This document shows positions 1-15,599 of a stretch of DNA of 64,000 bases, in pieces (position 1 is the stretch's first letter; the number at the start of each line of letters is the position of its first letter). The DNA comes from Lunularia cruciata (Eukaryota > Streptophyta > Marchantiopsida > Lunulariales > Lunulariaceae). Below the pieces are notes generated by a model. The model did not search any database. It was not told the origin of the DNA and saw only the letters and a program-made list of their open reading frames with translations. A program made the position numbers and the translations under genes. The stretch lies in the NCBI GenBank assembly GCA_948567375.1, contig OX419757.1, forward strand, positions 4,712,001 to 4,776,000, read 5' to 3'.

Positions 1-2982
1 GGTTAATTAGATTGATTTAAAAGTGTTAGTAGTACAATCAGAGTTAGGAGGTAAAAATGTTTCCCAAGAGTACTTTTCCAATCGCGCAGTATGGAGTTTA
101 CATGTGCTGCCATCCGCTGAAGCTGTAACGACAGGCCTTTCGGCCCCTATGCATTGATCCTTTTCACAAAAGAATCCTCTTGTTAGATAGTTATGTCTTT
201 GATACGACTAGTTATATTTTAGAAACTTTAAAAACTAATCTAACATGGTTACTTGGTCCAAGAATCATATTTGTTATCCTGTTTCTGAGAACAGAACATG
301 CACATAGGAATAGATAGCATGTCCTGTTTGTGACATGATTTGACTATATTACATGATCATGCGCACGAGTAGGATAGGATACAGAATGGGAAGATCCGAT
401 CGGACCCTTTACCGGAAACAACACGACCGGCAATATAATCTACTTATTGGAATAATCTATGTTATTTAATTAAATGATCCTTTGGAATAATTTTGATACT
501 TATATTTTCTAGTTTGTCTTGTTGCACTTCGGAATTCGAAGTCACGTGAGTTAAATAGTTTATAAACTGTTAAAGTATCTAGAGAAGCAGTCACTTAGTC
601 TGATTGTTCTGCTCTGGATTATACAATCATTAATTAGAATTACTCAGTGTACAATCCATCGGAGAATCCATTATCTAAAAACAGATCATAAAATAGGATA
701 GTAATAGCGATACCTGAATTACCTAGTATGGTAAGTTCTTGTAAAATCTCTTTCACAGGTGTAATGAAGAATCTATGGCTCTTTTTAACTCTCAAGGTAC
801 TTCTTATAGGGAACACAGAGCTTACCTCGTTCGGTGGCCGCCAACAACATTTGATCCAAGACTACTACAGAGGCTACTGAGTTGAGTGTGCCAGTCGAGT
901 GTGACAAAAGGATATTCACCACCGCCGGCCCCAACTGCCAAGCTTCGAGTGTGCCAAAGGATACTTACCACAGCTTAACTCTCACTGTCCAGAGGTACGA
1001 GCCTAATCGACGGAGCGCCATAGATGCACTAAAGACACGAATATGCCAAAACGAGAATGAACTGCTTAAACATTATGATTAAACATGTAAATCCCTTTTA
1101 AGAATTTAGGCCACAAGTAAAACAATCATAGACAGGGTAAAACCTCCGTACATCAACGAATTCACTAAAGATATTTGAGCACAACGGTAAACAATAATGG
1201 TAAAGTTTCTTAAAGTTTCTAGTAAAGTTTCTTACTTATGTTCTATGAGAAGGAGTGATGATGAAATACAAACACCAAGGCAAAATCAAACACAATGCTT
1301 GGAGCAATAAAACAATGATCAAACAAAGCTGATCAAAGAAAACCTACCAAAGATAATTGAGATTGTGGGGATTGCATGATTAACGGCAATGAAGTTTTAA
1401 AAAATGCTTCACTTGCAGAAAATACAAGCACATTGCACTTGATAACTAGCATAAAAAAGCAAAAGTGCAAGTGACCATTAAAAACTACGCATGTTCCCAA
1501 GAAGCAAGAAACTTTGAGCAAAGTAAGGCTTCCTTGCTGGCATAGCATGTATCAAAATGGCAAAGAAATACTCCAAAAAAAGCATGGTACGTTGATCCAT
1601 ATGCAATCTATCACATATTGCACTTGCAAGTGGATGACACTTGGAGGAGGTTTGGTATATTGCTTGAAAGATACACACACTTAGTTATTATGCTCTTTCC
1701 TGCTTGAGACTGATTTGTGCTTCCTGACCACATCAATATCAAGCAAAGTTTGCATGCCTTCCTAAATACAATAATTTTTTTTGCTCTGACTAAATTTACT
1801 AATTTCTTATCAATTTTGCATAAATCAAGAGTTAATCAAACACACAAAATTCTGCACTCTGCGTGTTTGTTTAAGACCAATGAAAATTGGAACATTTGTT
1901 AATACTTCAATTGAACACCACAATTACAAGCACTAAATCCATTGCAACCAAAAGTAAAAGTCATAAAGTAGCCGGCTATCAACATCAAAGTTAAGTCAAT
2001 CTAGCACACTGGCCTCAACAAGTGTCTATTCAAGCGCTAATCTTTGGCACTAGTACTTTAGTGCACATCCTTGAGACTATCCTTACCTCTAGCATTAACA
2101 AAAAGGTTTAAGCTTCACAAAAAATTGTCTTGAAAACCTGTCCACCTTTCACTCAGAATCAAAAGCATAACCATTACATCTCCAAGCAACCACTGATATT
2201 ACACGCTATTGCATACATTTGATAAACACATGGCCTCTATTCCCCATTATAATTGTCAGTGGACAGAAGTAATAGTTGACACAAAAAATCATTTACTGCC
2301 AAAGACACATGCCATGAATGCAACTTACAATATAAGAATTTGGAATACTAGTTGAAACACAATTTATGGCTTAAAAGAGTCTAACACACCTCATTACAAA
2401 TCTGCCCATAAAAATGGTAGAAATACACTTCCATTTGCTCCAACCACGATTTTATAGTCATTAAGGTTTACCACATTTTAACTTAAACAAGAAGAGCTTG
2501 ACCATGTTGACCTTGAGAACAAAAACTGAGATTAATTTACCTTCTTACAATATGCTCATGAACTAGTAGAAAACTACCCATTTGAAACATCCCTTCTCAA
2601 CTGACTTCAAAATCAAATGGTAATTACCCAAAAATTAAATGGCACTCCATGCAATCATTTAGCACCATATACTTAGCACCATATACTTACCTTTATGACA
2701 ATTGGTTTGAAAATAGTCAAATAACAAGGTCCTAGCGCAAACAATCCCACTTGATGACAAATCAAAGGCACTCTTGCCAAGAATGAATAGTCCTTTGACC
2801 AAAAATAAACTTTGGAATCATAGGATTGGGCATATTAATGATAAATAAAATAAAATTATACACATAAATGGGTTGATTAATGGATTTTTAAAAATATCTT
2901 AGCATAAAATCTCAAAAGAAAAATTGGTTGGGCTTGGTGGTCAAAAGTATATGATGCCTCTAGAATTGCGCAGTAATGGATA
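1..2982. other. No gene recognised; AT-rich non-coding
   Basis: I read both strands and found only short spurious frames. None shows a conserved motif, a plausible domain or consistent codon use. There is a small direct repeat near 2667-2696 (cttagcaccatata twice). Sparse or decayed intergenic DNA is the simplest reading. Confidence 0.6.
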
Positions 2983-3467
2983 ACCATGTGGAATGGTGAT
3001 AAGCTAGTTACTTCTTTGAACAAATTTTCTGCTTATTGAGGCAAGTAGTGCTCAGATATATCATAGTTGAAACAAGCTTTCAAAGCAAAAAAGAGTCATA
3101 CCAAGATTTCCTTGAGTTAACTCCTCTGTTGCAAAGAATCATAAACAATATGCATAAAGAACAAGGCACTTGATCTTCTTAACCATTAGTGCTCATTCAT
3201 TTATACATTAGCACCTCAATAGCTTAATTTGCTAATCCCAATAGCTTAATTTGGAGATTTCTTATGCTACATTTTTTTCATCAATGACACCTCCTCTTAC
3301 ACTCCATTTAACTCCTTATGGATCAAATTTATTATTTTAAAAAATTTATGGTATTTAATATTAACACTAAGAGATGACATTACAAAATAACCTTATAGAT
3401 AGATATAGATAGTGAACTTTGAATTACCTCGAGAGAGTTGACTTGTAGCTTGATTTTTTACTATTAT

Positions 3468-3511
3468 ATTTATTTATATTTATATTTATATTTATATTTA
3501 TATATATATAC
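3468..3511. repeat. TTTATA-type microsatellite
   Basis: A run of (atttat)n passing into (ta)n sits in the left arm just before the inner inverted repeat. Confidence 0.8.
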
Positions 3512-3606
3512 TCCATCCCAAAGGGATTTGAGAAGTGTTCTAATGCTTTTGAGAAGTGTTCTAATATCTTATTCTACAAATCTCTTTTGAGATGGAGTAT
3601 ATATAA
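3501..3606. repeat. Inner short inverted repeat, Stowaway-like
   Basis: At the tip of the larger hairpin, tatactccatcccaaaggg (about 3508-3525) faces its near complement ending gatggagtatatata at 3605. The terminal CTCCATCCC resembles Stowaway-type MITE ends with TA-rich flanks. Between the arms, gagaagtgttcta occurs twice in tandem, and a third copy lies at about 3879, just outside the foldback. It may be a MITE nested in the foldback or simply its loop. Confidence 0.5.
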
Positions 3607-3867
3607 TAGTAGAAAATCAAGCTACAAGTAAACTCTCTAGAGGTAATTCAAATTTCACTATCTATATCTATCTATAAGGTTATTTGGTAGTGTTATCTCT
3701 TAGTGTTAATATTAAATACCGTAAATTTTTAAAAATATTAAATTTGATCCATAAGGAGTTAAAATGATTGTAAGAGGAGGTGTCATTGATAAAAAAAATG
3801 TAGCATAAGAAATCTCCAAATTAAGCTATTGGGATTAGCAAATTAGCTTATCACCATTCCACATGGT

Positions 3868-6800
3868 CTTCAATTTTGAGAAGTGTTCTACTAGTAGAAG
3901 TTATTTCTTACACATCATACTTTCAAAAGGATTTCCATGTATATGCTCTACTCACTCCTTATAGGATTATAAGGTACTACAATAAGAAGCACCACTTTTC
4001 TCACCTATGTGTCAATTGGTGCAATTCTTTTGCACAGTTTCTTAAAAGCAACCTAAGATATTTAATGACCATTTTTTATGAATGTATCTGCATTGCATAG
4101 CTTACAAAGTGCAAAGAAAATCCAGTTGATATGTATTTCATTCAAAAACCTCTTATTATTTAACAACTCCCACAAATGCATCCTCTTATGCTACACTATC
4201 TATTAAAAAGCTTACAAAAACAAAATCCTCAACGTGCATTTGATTCATTTGACATAAGATTCCATGAAGATTTGCCTTGCAAACCACCCATATTAAACTT
4301 GGCACATAACCAAAATGAGAACCAAAATCATAAATATATATATAATGGGCCTTATATATGGCTTATTACTTTTGTTGGACCTAATCCTCATTGTCCCATG
4401 AGGTGGGGGTAAATACTCCTAACATAAGATCTATGTTACTCAAACTCAAGATTATGATGATAGTAGCAATTCCAATGATGAACTAAATGACCTCAAAATA
4501 AGTAATGCATGGTTCTCCCAAAAGTAAATGGCAGACCAAACCAAACATGTAAGCACAATTGCCCAAACCCAAGAAATCAACCAAGACATCAATACTTCTA
4601 GCTATAAAACATATGACCTTATAGTTATTGGGATTGCTCAAGTACCTCCCTTGCTAACCAAGATCAAATCATTATCACACACTCCTACTAGATAACAACC
4701 ACATTAATACTTTTAGAATTTTTTTCCACCATCAATGTTTCAAAGGCTCCACAACTCAACTCCCAACTATTGAGAAAAAATGTGGAAACAATAAACTCCA
4801 GGTCTTTTAAGTTTAGAAAGTCACAAACACTTGGCTAAGGTCTGAAGCTCATACTCCGACTCATGAGCTATCTAGGTAAGAAAAACCAAAATTAAAAGAA
4901 TGACATTGCTTCAAAATTTTTCACACCCATACATTCCACCTTCCTCTTCCTTCAATGAGTTTTTGAGTTTGATTTTAATCATGGTAGATTTTTTATTGAT
5001 TGAATGATATATGTTGAATTCATGGAGCTTGAATTTGAGCTTGTAAACTTAGTGGTGATCTAAGATATGGACATAAAAGTAAATTTTTAAGCATTCCAAT
5101 AGATAGAATTGAAACTTTGATAAAGATAATTTTTTTAGGATCTTGAAGTTTATACCTAACATGGGTAGGCTTATGTTTGATTCAAGAAATATAAATATAA
5201 TTATACTCACCTTGGCCTTTGGGAATTTCTTAAGGAAATCAAAACTTGAGTAACCTGGACCACTCAAATGATACCAAAGATGTGCTTTAAGAAAACTTAG
5301 TAGACAAATGGATTTCTAGTCATAAATAGAGTTAGACAAAGTCACTAGATCTCAAGGTTTTCTTTAAGCATAGATTAGATAGTTAGTAGAGAGTATAGTA
5401 ATGCAAAGCCTGTACATCCCAATGTTTGCTCCTTTGGATTGTGAAATGTTGAAAGTCTCTACATCCAAAGGTTTACCCTAGGCAAACTTCAAGAACCTTT
5501 TGGATTGTGAAATGTAAAGATCTTTATGTGAAGGTTTTTAGATTAGCTTGAAAGCTTTGCAAAGCTTCGTGGTTTTTTTGATGTTAGCAAAAGAACTAAG
5601 ACTAAAATATATTTTCTGACATAAAATTCTAGAAATTTGGACCAAAATCAACTAGTGGTTCAAAGTATGCAATACAAGATCTTTCGAGCAAGAAGGCAAT
5701 TCAAGCAAAAAAATAATTTAGATAACCATTTGGTTGGCCTCAACATATTAAAGTGGATTTTTATATTAAAATATGTTTTTTAAATCATGGAATATAAAAC
5801 ATAAATTTACCCACTTTACTAGGACCACCACTCAAGGAACGTAATGGTGTAACGCAAACATCAAAGATCTTTAAGTTTATAAAGGCAATAGTCAAATCAT
5901 TACTGTTAGATAATAACATAAGTTTTCACAAGATGGTACCCTTTCTTGGTTTATCACAATTTCAAATTACTTCCAATTAAATACATCTAAGAATTATGTA
6001 TTTTTCTACAATATCTAAAATAATTTTATAGTAATAACTATAAAACAAGAATATACTAAATAATAATAACTGGTACTCATTTCAACATCACTATGTTAAG
6101 GTAAAAATGTATGCTTGAAATAAACAGTGTTGTAACAGGAGTAAATTAAATGGTAAAACCAGGTTATATCCTTATGTAATCATTTAAAGGTTTTTATAAC
6201 AAAATGAGATTGTATCTAGTTGTCCATAGCATGCATAATCAGAGTGAAAGATGCGGTTTGGAATGCACGGAATATCTTTCTAATGAATACGAGCCGGGGA
6301 GTAGAATGCATTCATGCTTAGAACTTAGTATTGGACAAAATGGAAGATATTATTCAGATTATTATGTGATTTTTCTAACACATGTATTTATAACTAAGAA
6401 AAACATCACGCCTTGTTGCAAAAAAAAATTTTAAATAATGCGCGTATGCTTCTTGGAATTGAGAAAGGGAAAAAATAATTCAACGATTTGAAAGCACTTA
6501 TTAATAAAAGAAAATTTTGAAATTTCCTTTCACATTTTGAACATGAGAAAATTTTAGCAATTGTAATATTCAGCTTTATATAATATATAATATCTTCGTT
6601 ATAGTATCGATATTGATATTTTTCAACGAACTTACGACGCAAAAGGATCTCTGTATCCTTGACATTTAGTAAAGAGAACAGAGAATTCTTACTATATTCT
6701 CTTGCCTCATTGACCAAATGCACCACCCTCCAATCTTTCCTTGTTTTATTTTCTCCATTTCGTAACTAATGTGGAGCTGCTCTTCGATACCCGCTACCAA

Positions 6801-7544
6801 ATAATCTGTATCCACTCGTGTGTTTCTTCATGAATCTCGTCCTTTTTCTGATCTAACACCTTTTCTTAAGTATCTGCATAAAAACTAAGGCCCGAGAAGA
6901 CACACCATTAGGCAAATGGTGTGTCATGTCGGACCTAAGTGTCTATGCTCCATCAAAACATGTGATCCTAACCATTGTTTACATGTCCTTAACAATCAAA
7001 CATAGAATCGGCAACATCCAGTATGCAAGGCATTTACCTACATCAAAGAGCAAAAATGACCCAACGAGTCCTGCTTAACAATGTAAAATGACCTGCTTGG
7101 GTGATGACAAAATAAATTCTGCTTGGAAAGAGGAGGAAACCTTTGTCATGAGAAGTCAATTTCAAGACACAATACTTTGTGTGCATGTCAAAGGAGGAAT
7201 TATGAAAGTGTGTAGCCTCGAGCGACTTCCTCTTTACAGGGGCTTGAGAACACAAGCCATCATGTCCATCCGTGACTGATAACGATAATACTGTACAGCT
7301 ACACATCAGGTTGCGTATACCATGTTACTGTTGATTGATGTATACCAATGAGTACAACAGTACGATAATATTGCCTCGAGATATAGAGATCCAGATTGTT
7401 TTGGAGCAACGCTTTTCTTTCTTTTCGCATTGAATATGAGGATATGAGGTCAGGTATGAAGCGTGAGGAACAACGTAAGAAGTGTAACATACATGAGGGA
7501 ATGTAGTATCTTCATTGTCAATCATGCTTCCTACTTTGATTGAG
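3868..7544. other. No gene recognised; AT-rich non-coding
   Basis: No open frame in this stretch carries a recognisable motif. Composition becomes less AT-rich from about 6720 towards the truncated retroelement at 7545. I see no RNA gene or clear repeat boundary. Confidence 0.55.
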
Positions 7545-8395
7545 AGCTCGACCGTGCATTAGAATTTTCCGACTCGCACCAGCTACTTTCTCTACGGCGA
7601 TGAGGTTTCGCCTAGGTTTGGTCCACCCATCTGCATCTTCATTACTCACTTGTGAATGTGGTTCTACACTAGATGCAGCAGCGGTCCACATGATATGGTG
7701 TCCTTTTGGATGACAGAGGATAGCTACCCATGATGCCATTAGAGACATAGTGTTTGCTATGGCACGAGAGAGTGGATACTTGGCTTGGAGGGAGCGTTCG
7801 TATGCTTTGCAGACGACACGTGTTAAGGCAAACTTATACTTGGTCCAAGATGATCAGGTGACAGTAGCGGATGTCGTGGTTACGAACCCTACGCAGGATA
7901 CAGTTTCGGAGGGAGTGATTATCCATCCTCCTAGATGGGCGGCGAGTGCAGCAGCAGGTCGCAAGGTCTCCAAGTATAGGGGCATGCAGCGAGGTCACCT
8001 CTTTGTTCCTCTAGCCTTGGAGTTATATGGAGCGATGGACACGGCATTTGACACATTTGTCAAGGAGTGCGCGAGAGCTTATCATGTTAGGCGTCAGGGG
8101 TACCACTCTCACTCTCATACTTTGTAACATATTTTAGACAGTGTGTGTCCATTGCTCTACAGAGGGCCAATGGCTGGTGCAATCCATAGGAGAGCAATCA
8201 CATTAGGTGATGTTTCTTCGGATGCTCTAGTTGTGTGTAGACCGTACGATTTGCATAGCTCCGATATCTTAGGTGCGATAGTGCAGATTTCTCATATAGA
8301 CTCTATTGGGGCTTAGCCCCGTGTTACCCTTTTTGGCTCTCCCTTGTACGGCTTGATGGGGTCTTCCCATCCTTCGTTTTTCCTACGTGGTCGCC
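7545..8395 (+). mobile_element. R2-type non-LTR element, 5'-truncated copy 1
   Basis: From agctcgacc (7545) to the 3' tail at about 8395, this segment aligns closely with the last 0.85 kb of the longer copy at 16.8-20.6 kb. Abrupt loss of homology on the 5' side with a complete 3' end is the usual product of aborted target-primed reverse transcription. The tail holds the family hairpin ggggcttagcccc followed by a conserved pyrimidine-rich stretch. Flanks actttgattgaga (7534-7546) and tctttggttaaga (about 8402-8416) are similar and could be a decayed target duplication, but this is weak. Confidence 0.85.
7602..8323 (+). pseudogene. RLE endonuclease end of R2-type ORF, broken
   Basis: The frame encodes the C-terminal CCHC knuckle (CECG...H...C) and then the restriction-like endonuclease. 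That domain shows an Asp in KANLYL, VADVVVTNP with the second acidic residue, and a Lys in GRKVSKY, followed by FVPLALELYGAMD. This order matches the PD-(D/E)XK nuclease that nicks target DNA in R2-type elements. It is broken by a TGA in the knuckle (about 7710, where the sister copy has GGA) and by a one-base loss near 8098 that shifts the frame before the end. The main open piece is 7750-8127. It is a dead 3' fragment. Confidence 0.8.
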
Positions 8396-11300
8396 TTCCT
8401 TCTTCTTTGGTTAAGATGTATCATGGTGTGTTTATTGCACACGAGTATACTACCTTAGTTGCTTTTGACTGGCCATTCCAAGGTGACTAGGTGGGTGATT
8501 GGGAAACAGAAGTGGTCACTTTCTTTCAGGGCAGTCGAAGTCACAAGAGCATATAAGGTGATCGTCTTCTCTTAGGTAATATTGCAAAGATGGTCATGAT
8601 CCAAGGAGCAAGGATCCTAGCGGACATTGCAAAAGAGTCTCTGACATTGTCGTTGTTCTTTTGTTTTTGGACCTGACAGTGTAGTTGTCACACCACCTTT
8701 GGGATTAAACCGTACTCACAACACTAACGTTGATTTCGACTACAGTAGAGTGTGTGTCTACACCATGTGTACCCCGCTTGTATGTACCATATCTCGATTT
8801 CACACGGCTTTATTCCTTTTCTAGCCTCGATTCTTCTCTCCTTTAGCCGTGCTTCCTCACATGGACACATGCAAAAGCCAAGCATATGACGACCTGGACG
8901 CCGTAGCATACAGTATCGAGCCTCTGCTTCAGAGCATGTCTACAGTGATCCACTCACTAATGATTGTTGTTTACGTTCTTTGACCCACTTACAGCATTAA
9001 CCTTTTCTCCGATCGGCCCCCATCTACCAGTATGCATGTGATCATTACGTGTGGTGCTTAGAGAATGCTGGACGAGCTATTCATGTTCGATTCATGTGTA
9101 GATAAAGAGTAAAGATTTGCCTGTTCGTGGGCAAACTTCTGCGTAAGGTCCAAATCAGGGCTCTCCTCGTTATAGTTTTGGCAGTGATGGAGCTAGTTAA
9201 ACGTGAGATGTTCATATAAGGTAAGGTAAGTTGTACAGTGGAAGAGTAATAGAAAATGGATATCGTGCTTCTGTCTTGATGGCATTCTTCCTTGGATCTG
9301 CAGGAGGTAGAATATACCTGCAAAGCGCAAGAAAAGAATCACATCCGCCCTATCAGAGTACAGATTTGTCGTTGCGAGAGAATCCGAGACCTTGCACGAT
9401 GACAATATGATCTCAACATAGATCACTATGCCTGGTATGGATAAAAAGCAAGGAGATGCATGATGTTTCCGTTACGTGAATTCAAACTTCCGTAAGCCCG
9501 CAGCCTCCATGTAGGTTCTATTCATGGCTGTTGCTCCCACGGAAGTGGTCATCGAGGAAGGGGACTTGAGCTTTGAATTCAGGTCAAGTTTCAAGTTCCA
9601 TGCAGACTGGGTGTAGTATTATGTATAGTGTTTCAATCACCGCCAAGCCTTCCCTACAGTACTATATCGACGTAGTAGATCATGTATGGAGTCCAAGCAA
9701 TGAGAATCATCAAGACCACACCTCACAACCTAAGCTTGACTGGACCCAAGTTCAATTTAGTTCCTCCATGGTGGACGCATGATCTTGTAATAAGTAAAGA
9801 ACTTCAACAGACCGGCTTGAAAGTTGAAACAACCAGAACCTGAGATTGACCTCGTTCCCCTGTGTATCAAGGCTATCTCACGCACATAAGGCTATCATAC
9901 CCACTCCGTTCAGTAGGAACTGTTAAAGGTCATGTCTCCTTCTCTGATCCTTGGCCAATCTGCCCTTTGCTCTTCCTTGACTACAGTTTTGTCACGCACA
10001 CTGTGCGTGTTATGTTACGGGTATCAGTGGTACCTTCATTCTCTTGTCTACACAAAGCAAAGGGAACTGGAGGTAATGCGATTCTGGAAGTAACGTAATG
10101 TAAGTGATCTAATGCTACTGCATCGTACGAGCGATGATGAGGTCCTTGTCCAGCAAATTCACGGACGGCCGAATATATATGAAAAATGTAGCGGAACATG
10201 CAAAAAGCTCAACTAAGTTCGCAGTACACCTTTCCCTTTAACTAATCCGAGAAGCCAGTAGCAAGCAGTTGGAATCCTCCACTCCCCATTCTTCAGCGAC
10301 AAATATTTGGAGTCCCAGGGAGAAGAAGTAGGAAAGCGTTCCTCGTGACGGCAGTGTAAGAAATGCTTTGACTGACGAGTTCCCTCAGAGACCGCACCCT
10401 GTTGCAAGTACACAAGCACTACAGATGCTGTAACACAAAGAGCATGGACCTGGTCAGCTTCCATGACTGCCTGCCTTGGTGCTTTACAAGCGGGGTCCAG
10501 AGTTCAAGTTCCATAAAATCAAAGCACGTTCTGTTGGTCCGGCTGGAGCTGGTGACAACGAACTTTTGCCCTTAAAGACAGACCGAACCAATATTCTCCA
10601 GTGGTCTCATTCATCAACCTGGACACATGATTCTGCAAAGCTAGAACCAAAAAAGGTCATCACCTTAATCCGAACAAGGTATACTAAACAGAGTGAGTGT
10701 ATCCTTCATCAGGGTATAAGGTATTGTTCACCATTTACAATGTGTTTAGAATGTTATTACTAAAGCTAGAATGAGAGAAGGCGACCACATAGAACACAAG
10801 AAGGATGGGAAGACTATAGTTACTGTAATCTGTAAGAAGGTTTACCAAACAGTTTTAAGTGTACTGTTCATCATAATGTAAGGGTAAAAGAGTTACCAAA
10901 GTGTTAAAAGTTTAATGTCCTAATTTAAATAAATGTTCCTAACTTAACAGGAAGAACTGTAACTTGAAGTTTCCGTCCGTTTCCATAGGTTACCTGTGTC
11001 TGGACTCCTCCACACCAAGATTCTTTGCTTCGGATCTTTGCTTCTTTGCTAGAGGGCCAATTGGGTCCGTCGTGGCTTGGACCCGCGACCTTTTGTCGGT
11101 ACTTCATGCTTCCAACAACCCTTTGAGACTATAAACCTTTGAGTCTTACTGGAATGTTCTTGTCTTTTTGTACAGCGTCACGAGCTCGTTGGGATGAGTC
11201 AGCAAGCAAATGCAATGCACGTCTGGTGCCAGAGCTGGGTCTGGGATGACATCTCCAGGTTGGCAGGCTGGTTCGTGCTCTTGACGTGTCATCTCTCGCG

Positions 11301-13675
11301 TCTGGTGTATGCAACACCATTGTCAAGAAGGAAGGCAGTGACAGTAGAGTTTCGTTATAAGAGCATACTTTGCATGGGTGAGTCGTTTTTATCTTGACTA
11401 GAATGTTTCCATAATGAACATGCATCTTGAGAACTGAAATCTTCTAACAGTTGGTATGAGCTTACCTTATAAGAGAACACATGTATAAGTCATCCAAATT
11501 TCAATATAAAATAAGTTTTACAAGACAAGATTTGGCTATGTTTGATATAAGTTGTTGGCATTTTACACTCGCATATTGAGGAGTGATTTACAGAGTAAAA
11601 TCTCTGGATAATCTGATCGTTCTAACCAGGCAGTCCTGTAATCCACAAGAAGTGTCCCTTTATTATGAAGAGGAACTCGTGAATGGCTCAACCCAAGAAT
11701 GTTATCAGTATGTGAATACACCACCATTTGGGTTATCAGATCAGTACCGGGATGTGACAAAGCGAAACGGTTGGCATCTGCCTCATTTGGTCAACAATCG
11801 ATACCCGCCCTTTACTAATGCACTCTAATTTACATTAAGAACATAACTAGATAAACCAGTAGTTACTCAGTATTGATGCTTGCACGTCATCCTGGCGATT
11901 ATACGTTGTTGTATATGTTTTTGGCTGGAGTTGTGAGTGTGTTTTACATTATTGAGGACAGTTTTAGGGAAAAGTCTATTCGCGGAGCAAAAAGCATGTG
12001 GGCATTGTGGGTCAACTTACATGTCAAGATATAAGTAGATCATTTTGCATTATATGAATTAAATCTTCACTTGGAGGTTGTTCTAACTACTCAAACTGAG
12101 ATATAGGTTTCTTCCGGAAACAGATCCTAACAGTTTGGGGTATTTTCAAGATGACAGGTGAGAAGATATCCCAGTGTCAGTATAGCTCTCACAGATCGAG
12201 TGGTAAAATCTCAAGATCGTCCACTAAGGAGACTTCTGACGGAGCAGGGAACGCCATAAGCAAACGGAGATAAGGGTCCGTCGCACCACTATATCATTAT
12301 CATGCTTTTAAGCAATTTGCGCTGTCGGCTGAAGTTTTGACCGTGCTGAGCACTGTGCCCACTTCATTTGTGCCCACGACAAGCCCGGATTATGCCAAAC
12401 CGTGCTCGGTGGCAAGACAATCCCATATTGCTAGAGATGGATCAGCAGGTCACTCCATCCGCCACAAAGCAAGTAGGTGGCCTTAGCTGCGGTGATACCC
12501 TCGGGACTGTGCTAACAAGAGTTACGCAAGGATCATGTGCCGGTTGATAAAATCCATGGATTGGTTGTGAGCGGTGATCGCTATGGAACATTAAACACGC
12601 TTTGATGGGCTCGCCAAATACCTGAATTGTGAAACGGACAAGCATCGAAGTCGGTGCTTTAGGTCAGTGTGATCCGGTGGTAGCTGCTAATGTCACGTCG
12701 AAAAAGCTGCAGGTGCCGCCGACGGGTTGCAGTCCCACATATCGTTCAGACCATGTACGCTTACTTGACCCATGTGTTAAGAGTGGGAATTACCGGTCAT
12801 TTTCAAGCGCTCGACTGCGTGAGCAGTCGATGAGCATGCTCTAACCTCACATGTGGGGGGATACGTCTGCTGTAAGATGTGACACTCAAAAGTATAACTT
12901 AGACTACTCGTCTACTTCTGGCGATGTTATTTACCAGATAATGGCCAAGATTTAATCGTTAAATAATCTCTCGGTACAGGTTATTATCCTTCGGCATCCA
13001 CTCGCAATGAATCAATGCATAATCAAGAGGCGATAAACAATAAGCATGTAGACAGACCACAATCTTAAGAGATGTGCGTAGGGTGCTGGTTGGGTCCGTT
13101 TTGGTTCAAGCTGTACAATGGAGATTTTTCAAATTGGCCACCTTACAAATAGAGAGGTAAGTCGGGGCGACTTCGGTGAGACTTCATATCTTGATCTCGA
13201 AAGCAACAATAAACGGTGACAAATTGCTACAGTCAATACAAAAACTTAGATCCCTATCTATGTACTTGATTGATGCTACTCAGATAAACATTGTCGACCG
13301 ACGGTGCATCAGTATGTCTTGACGTGAGACTTTCCCCTGTTACGGCTGCAGAAATGTTACCTAAAAATAGCTGGCGAGAAGTAACTTTCCAAGGACAGGG
13401 CCAAAAACTACGCAGAGGCACCTGCTGTCACAAGCGGGTCATACATTGGCCATGTAAATTCTAGTGAGGTACTATCATCACATATCATCGTGATCTCATT
13501 AACTATTCGACACGCTAAGACACCGATTAGTGTTATCCGTTGTGAATTCTAGGCAATGTCGATGCAATCGGTAGATATTATTAGGCTCACGACTTAAATG
13601 AGTAGATGATCCGTCTAGAGGTATCTTAATATCTAACTGCGTTTAAACTTGAAGCTGCAAATCCAACTGCCAACC
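8396..13675. other. Long intergenic stretch, no gene recognised
   Basis: About 5.3 kb of near-balanced base composition with many short frames on both strands. None shows a conserved domain, a repeat family member or plausible splice-linked exons. This is the 3' side of the tubulin gene; its polyadenylation region should lie just below 13676, but I could not fix a site. A degenerate gene without recognisable motifs cannot be excluded. Confidence 0.5.
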
Positions 13676-15215
<1,540 letters not shown>

Positions 15216-15599
15216 CTTGTCAGAAGGATCTGCAAGAAAGGAAGAAACGAGTTAACATCCACGGCGCTGACAAAGCGGAAAGAAGCAGGACGAGTGTTAC
15301 CAGTGACAAATCTTCAAGCAAAGGATGACACTTCTTCAAGCTAATGCCACACGAGAATAGTGTCACCGGACTCTGTGGATGAAAACCAGTAAGAGAACAC
15401 ACTAAGTTTCGATACTCGTACATTATAACCCTTCAGACGTCTCTGAACTTGGAAATAGTTGCTTAGCTTAAGGACTCGCATTCAGCTCAAAACTCAACAA
15501 CACCTCCGACACAGGCATAGCTATTTCCTGTCAAACCCTCGAGTGAGATGTCCTAAATAAACCCTGAAATGCGGGGAGCCAGGACACGGAAGCTCACAG
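15216..15599 (-). other. Probable 5'UTR with leader intron of beta-tubulin
   Basis: Immediately upstream of the start codon the minus strand reads a pyrimidine-rich tract ending TTCTTGCAG at 15230, a classic 3' splice site, followed by only 14 leader bases before ATG. A possible donor, GTGAGC, lies near 15592-15597, which would give an intron of about 360 bp. Leader introns that raise expression are common in plant tubulin genes. The acceptor is persuasive; the donor is a guess. Confidence 0.45.

Larger units (their letters stand above)
2983..3867. repeat. Large foldback (inverted-repeat) element
   Basis: The left arm (about 3216-3500) and right arm (about 3606-3850) are imperfect reverse complements over roughly 250-280 bp. 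They share the runs around caatgacacctcctctta, ccttatggatcaaattt and tagatagatatagatag. An outer pair, accatgtggaatggtgataagc at 2984-3005 and its complement ending at 3867, extends the hairpin. The left arm is interrupted by about 205 bp (3008-3215) absent from the right arm, so a later insertion or a right-arm deletion is likely. No protein is encoded. A MITE or foldback transposon is the likely class; a long-hairpin small-RNA source is possible. Confidence 0.75.

Noticed and set aside
7545-8323. Host gene for a restriction-like nuclease
   Set aside because: Same sequence as the 3' end of the longer non-LTR copies, with their tail and 5' truncation.
10476-10763. Possible tRNA or small gene near gagttcaagttcc
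   Set aside because: A B-box-like run without an A box at the right distance and without cloverleaf pairing; the open frame has no motif.
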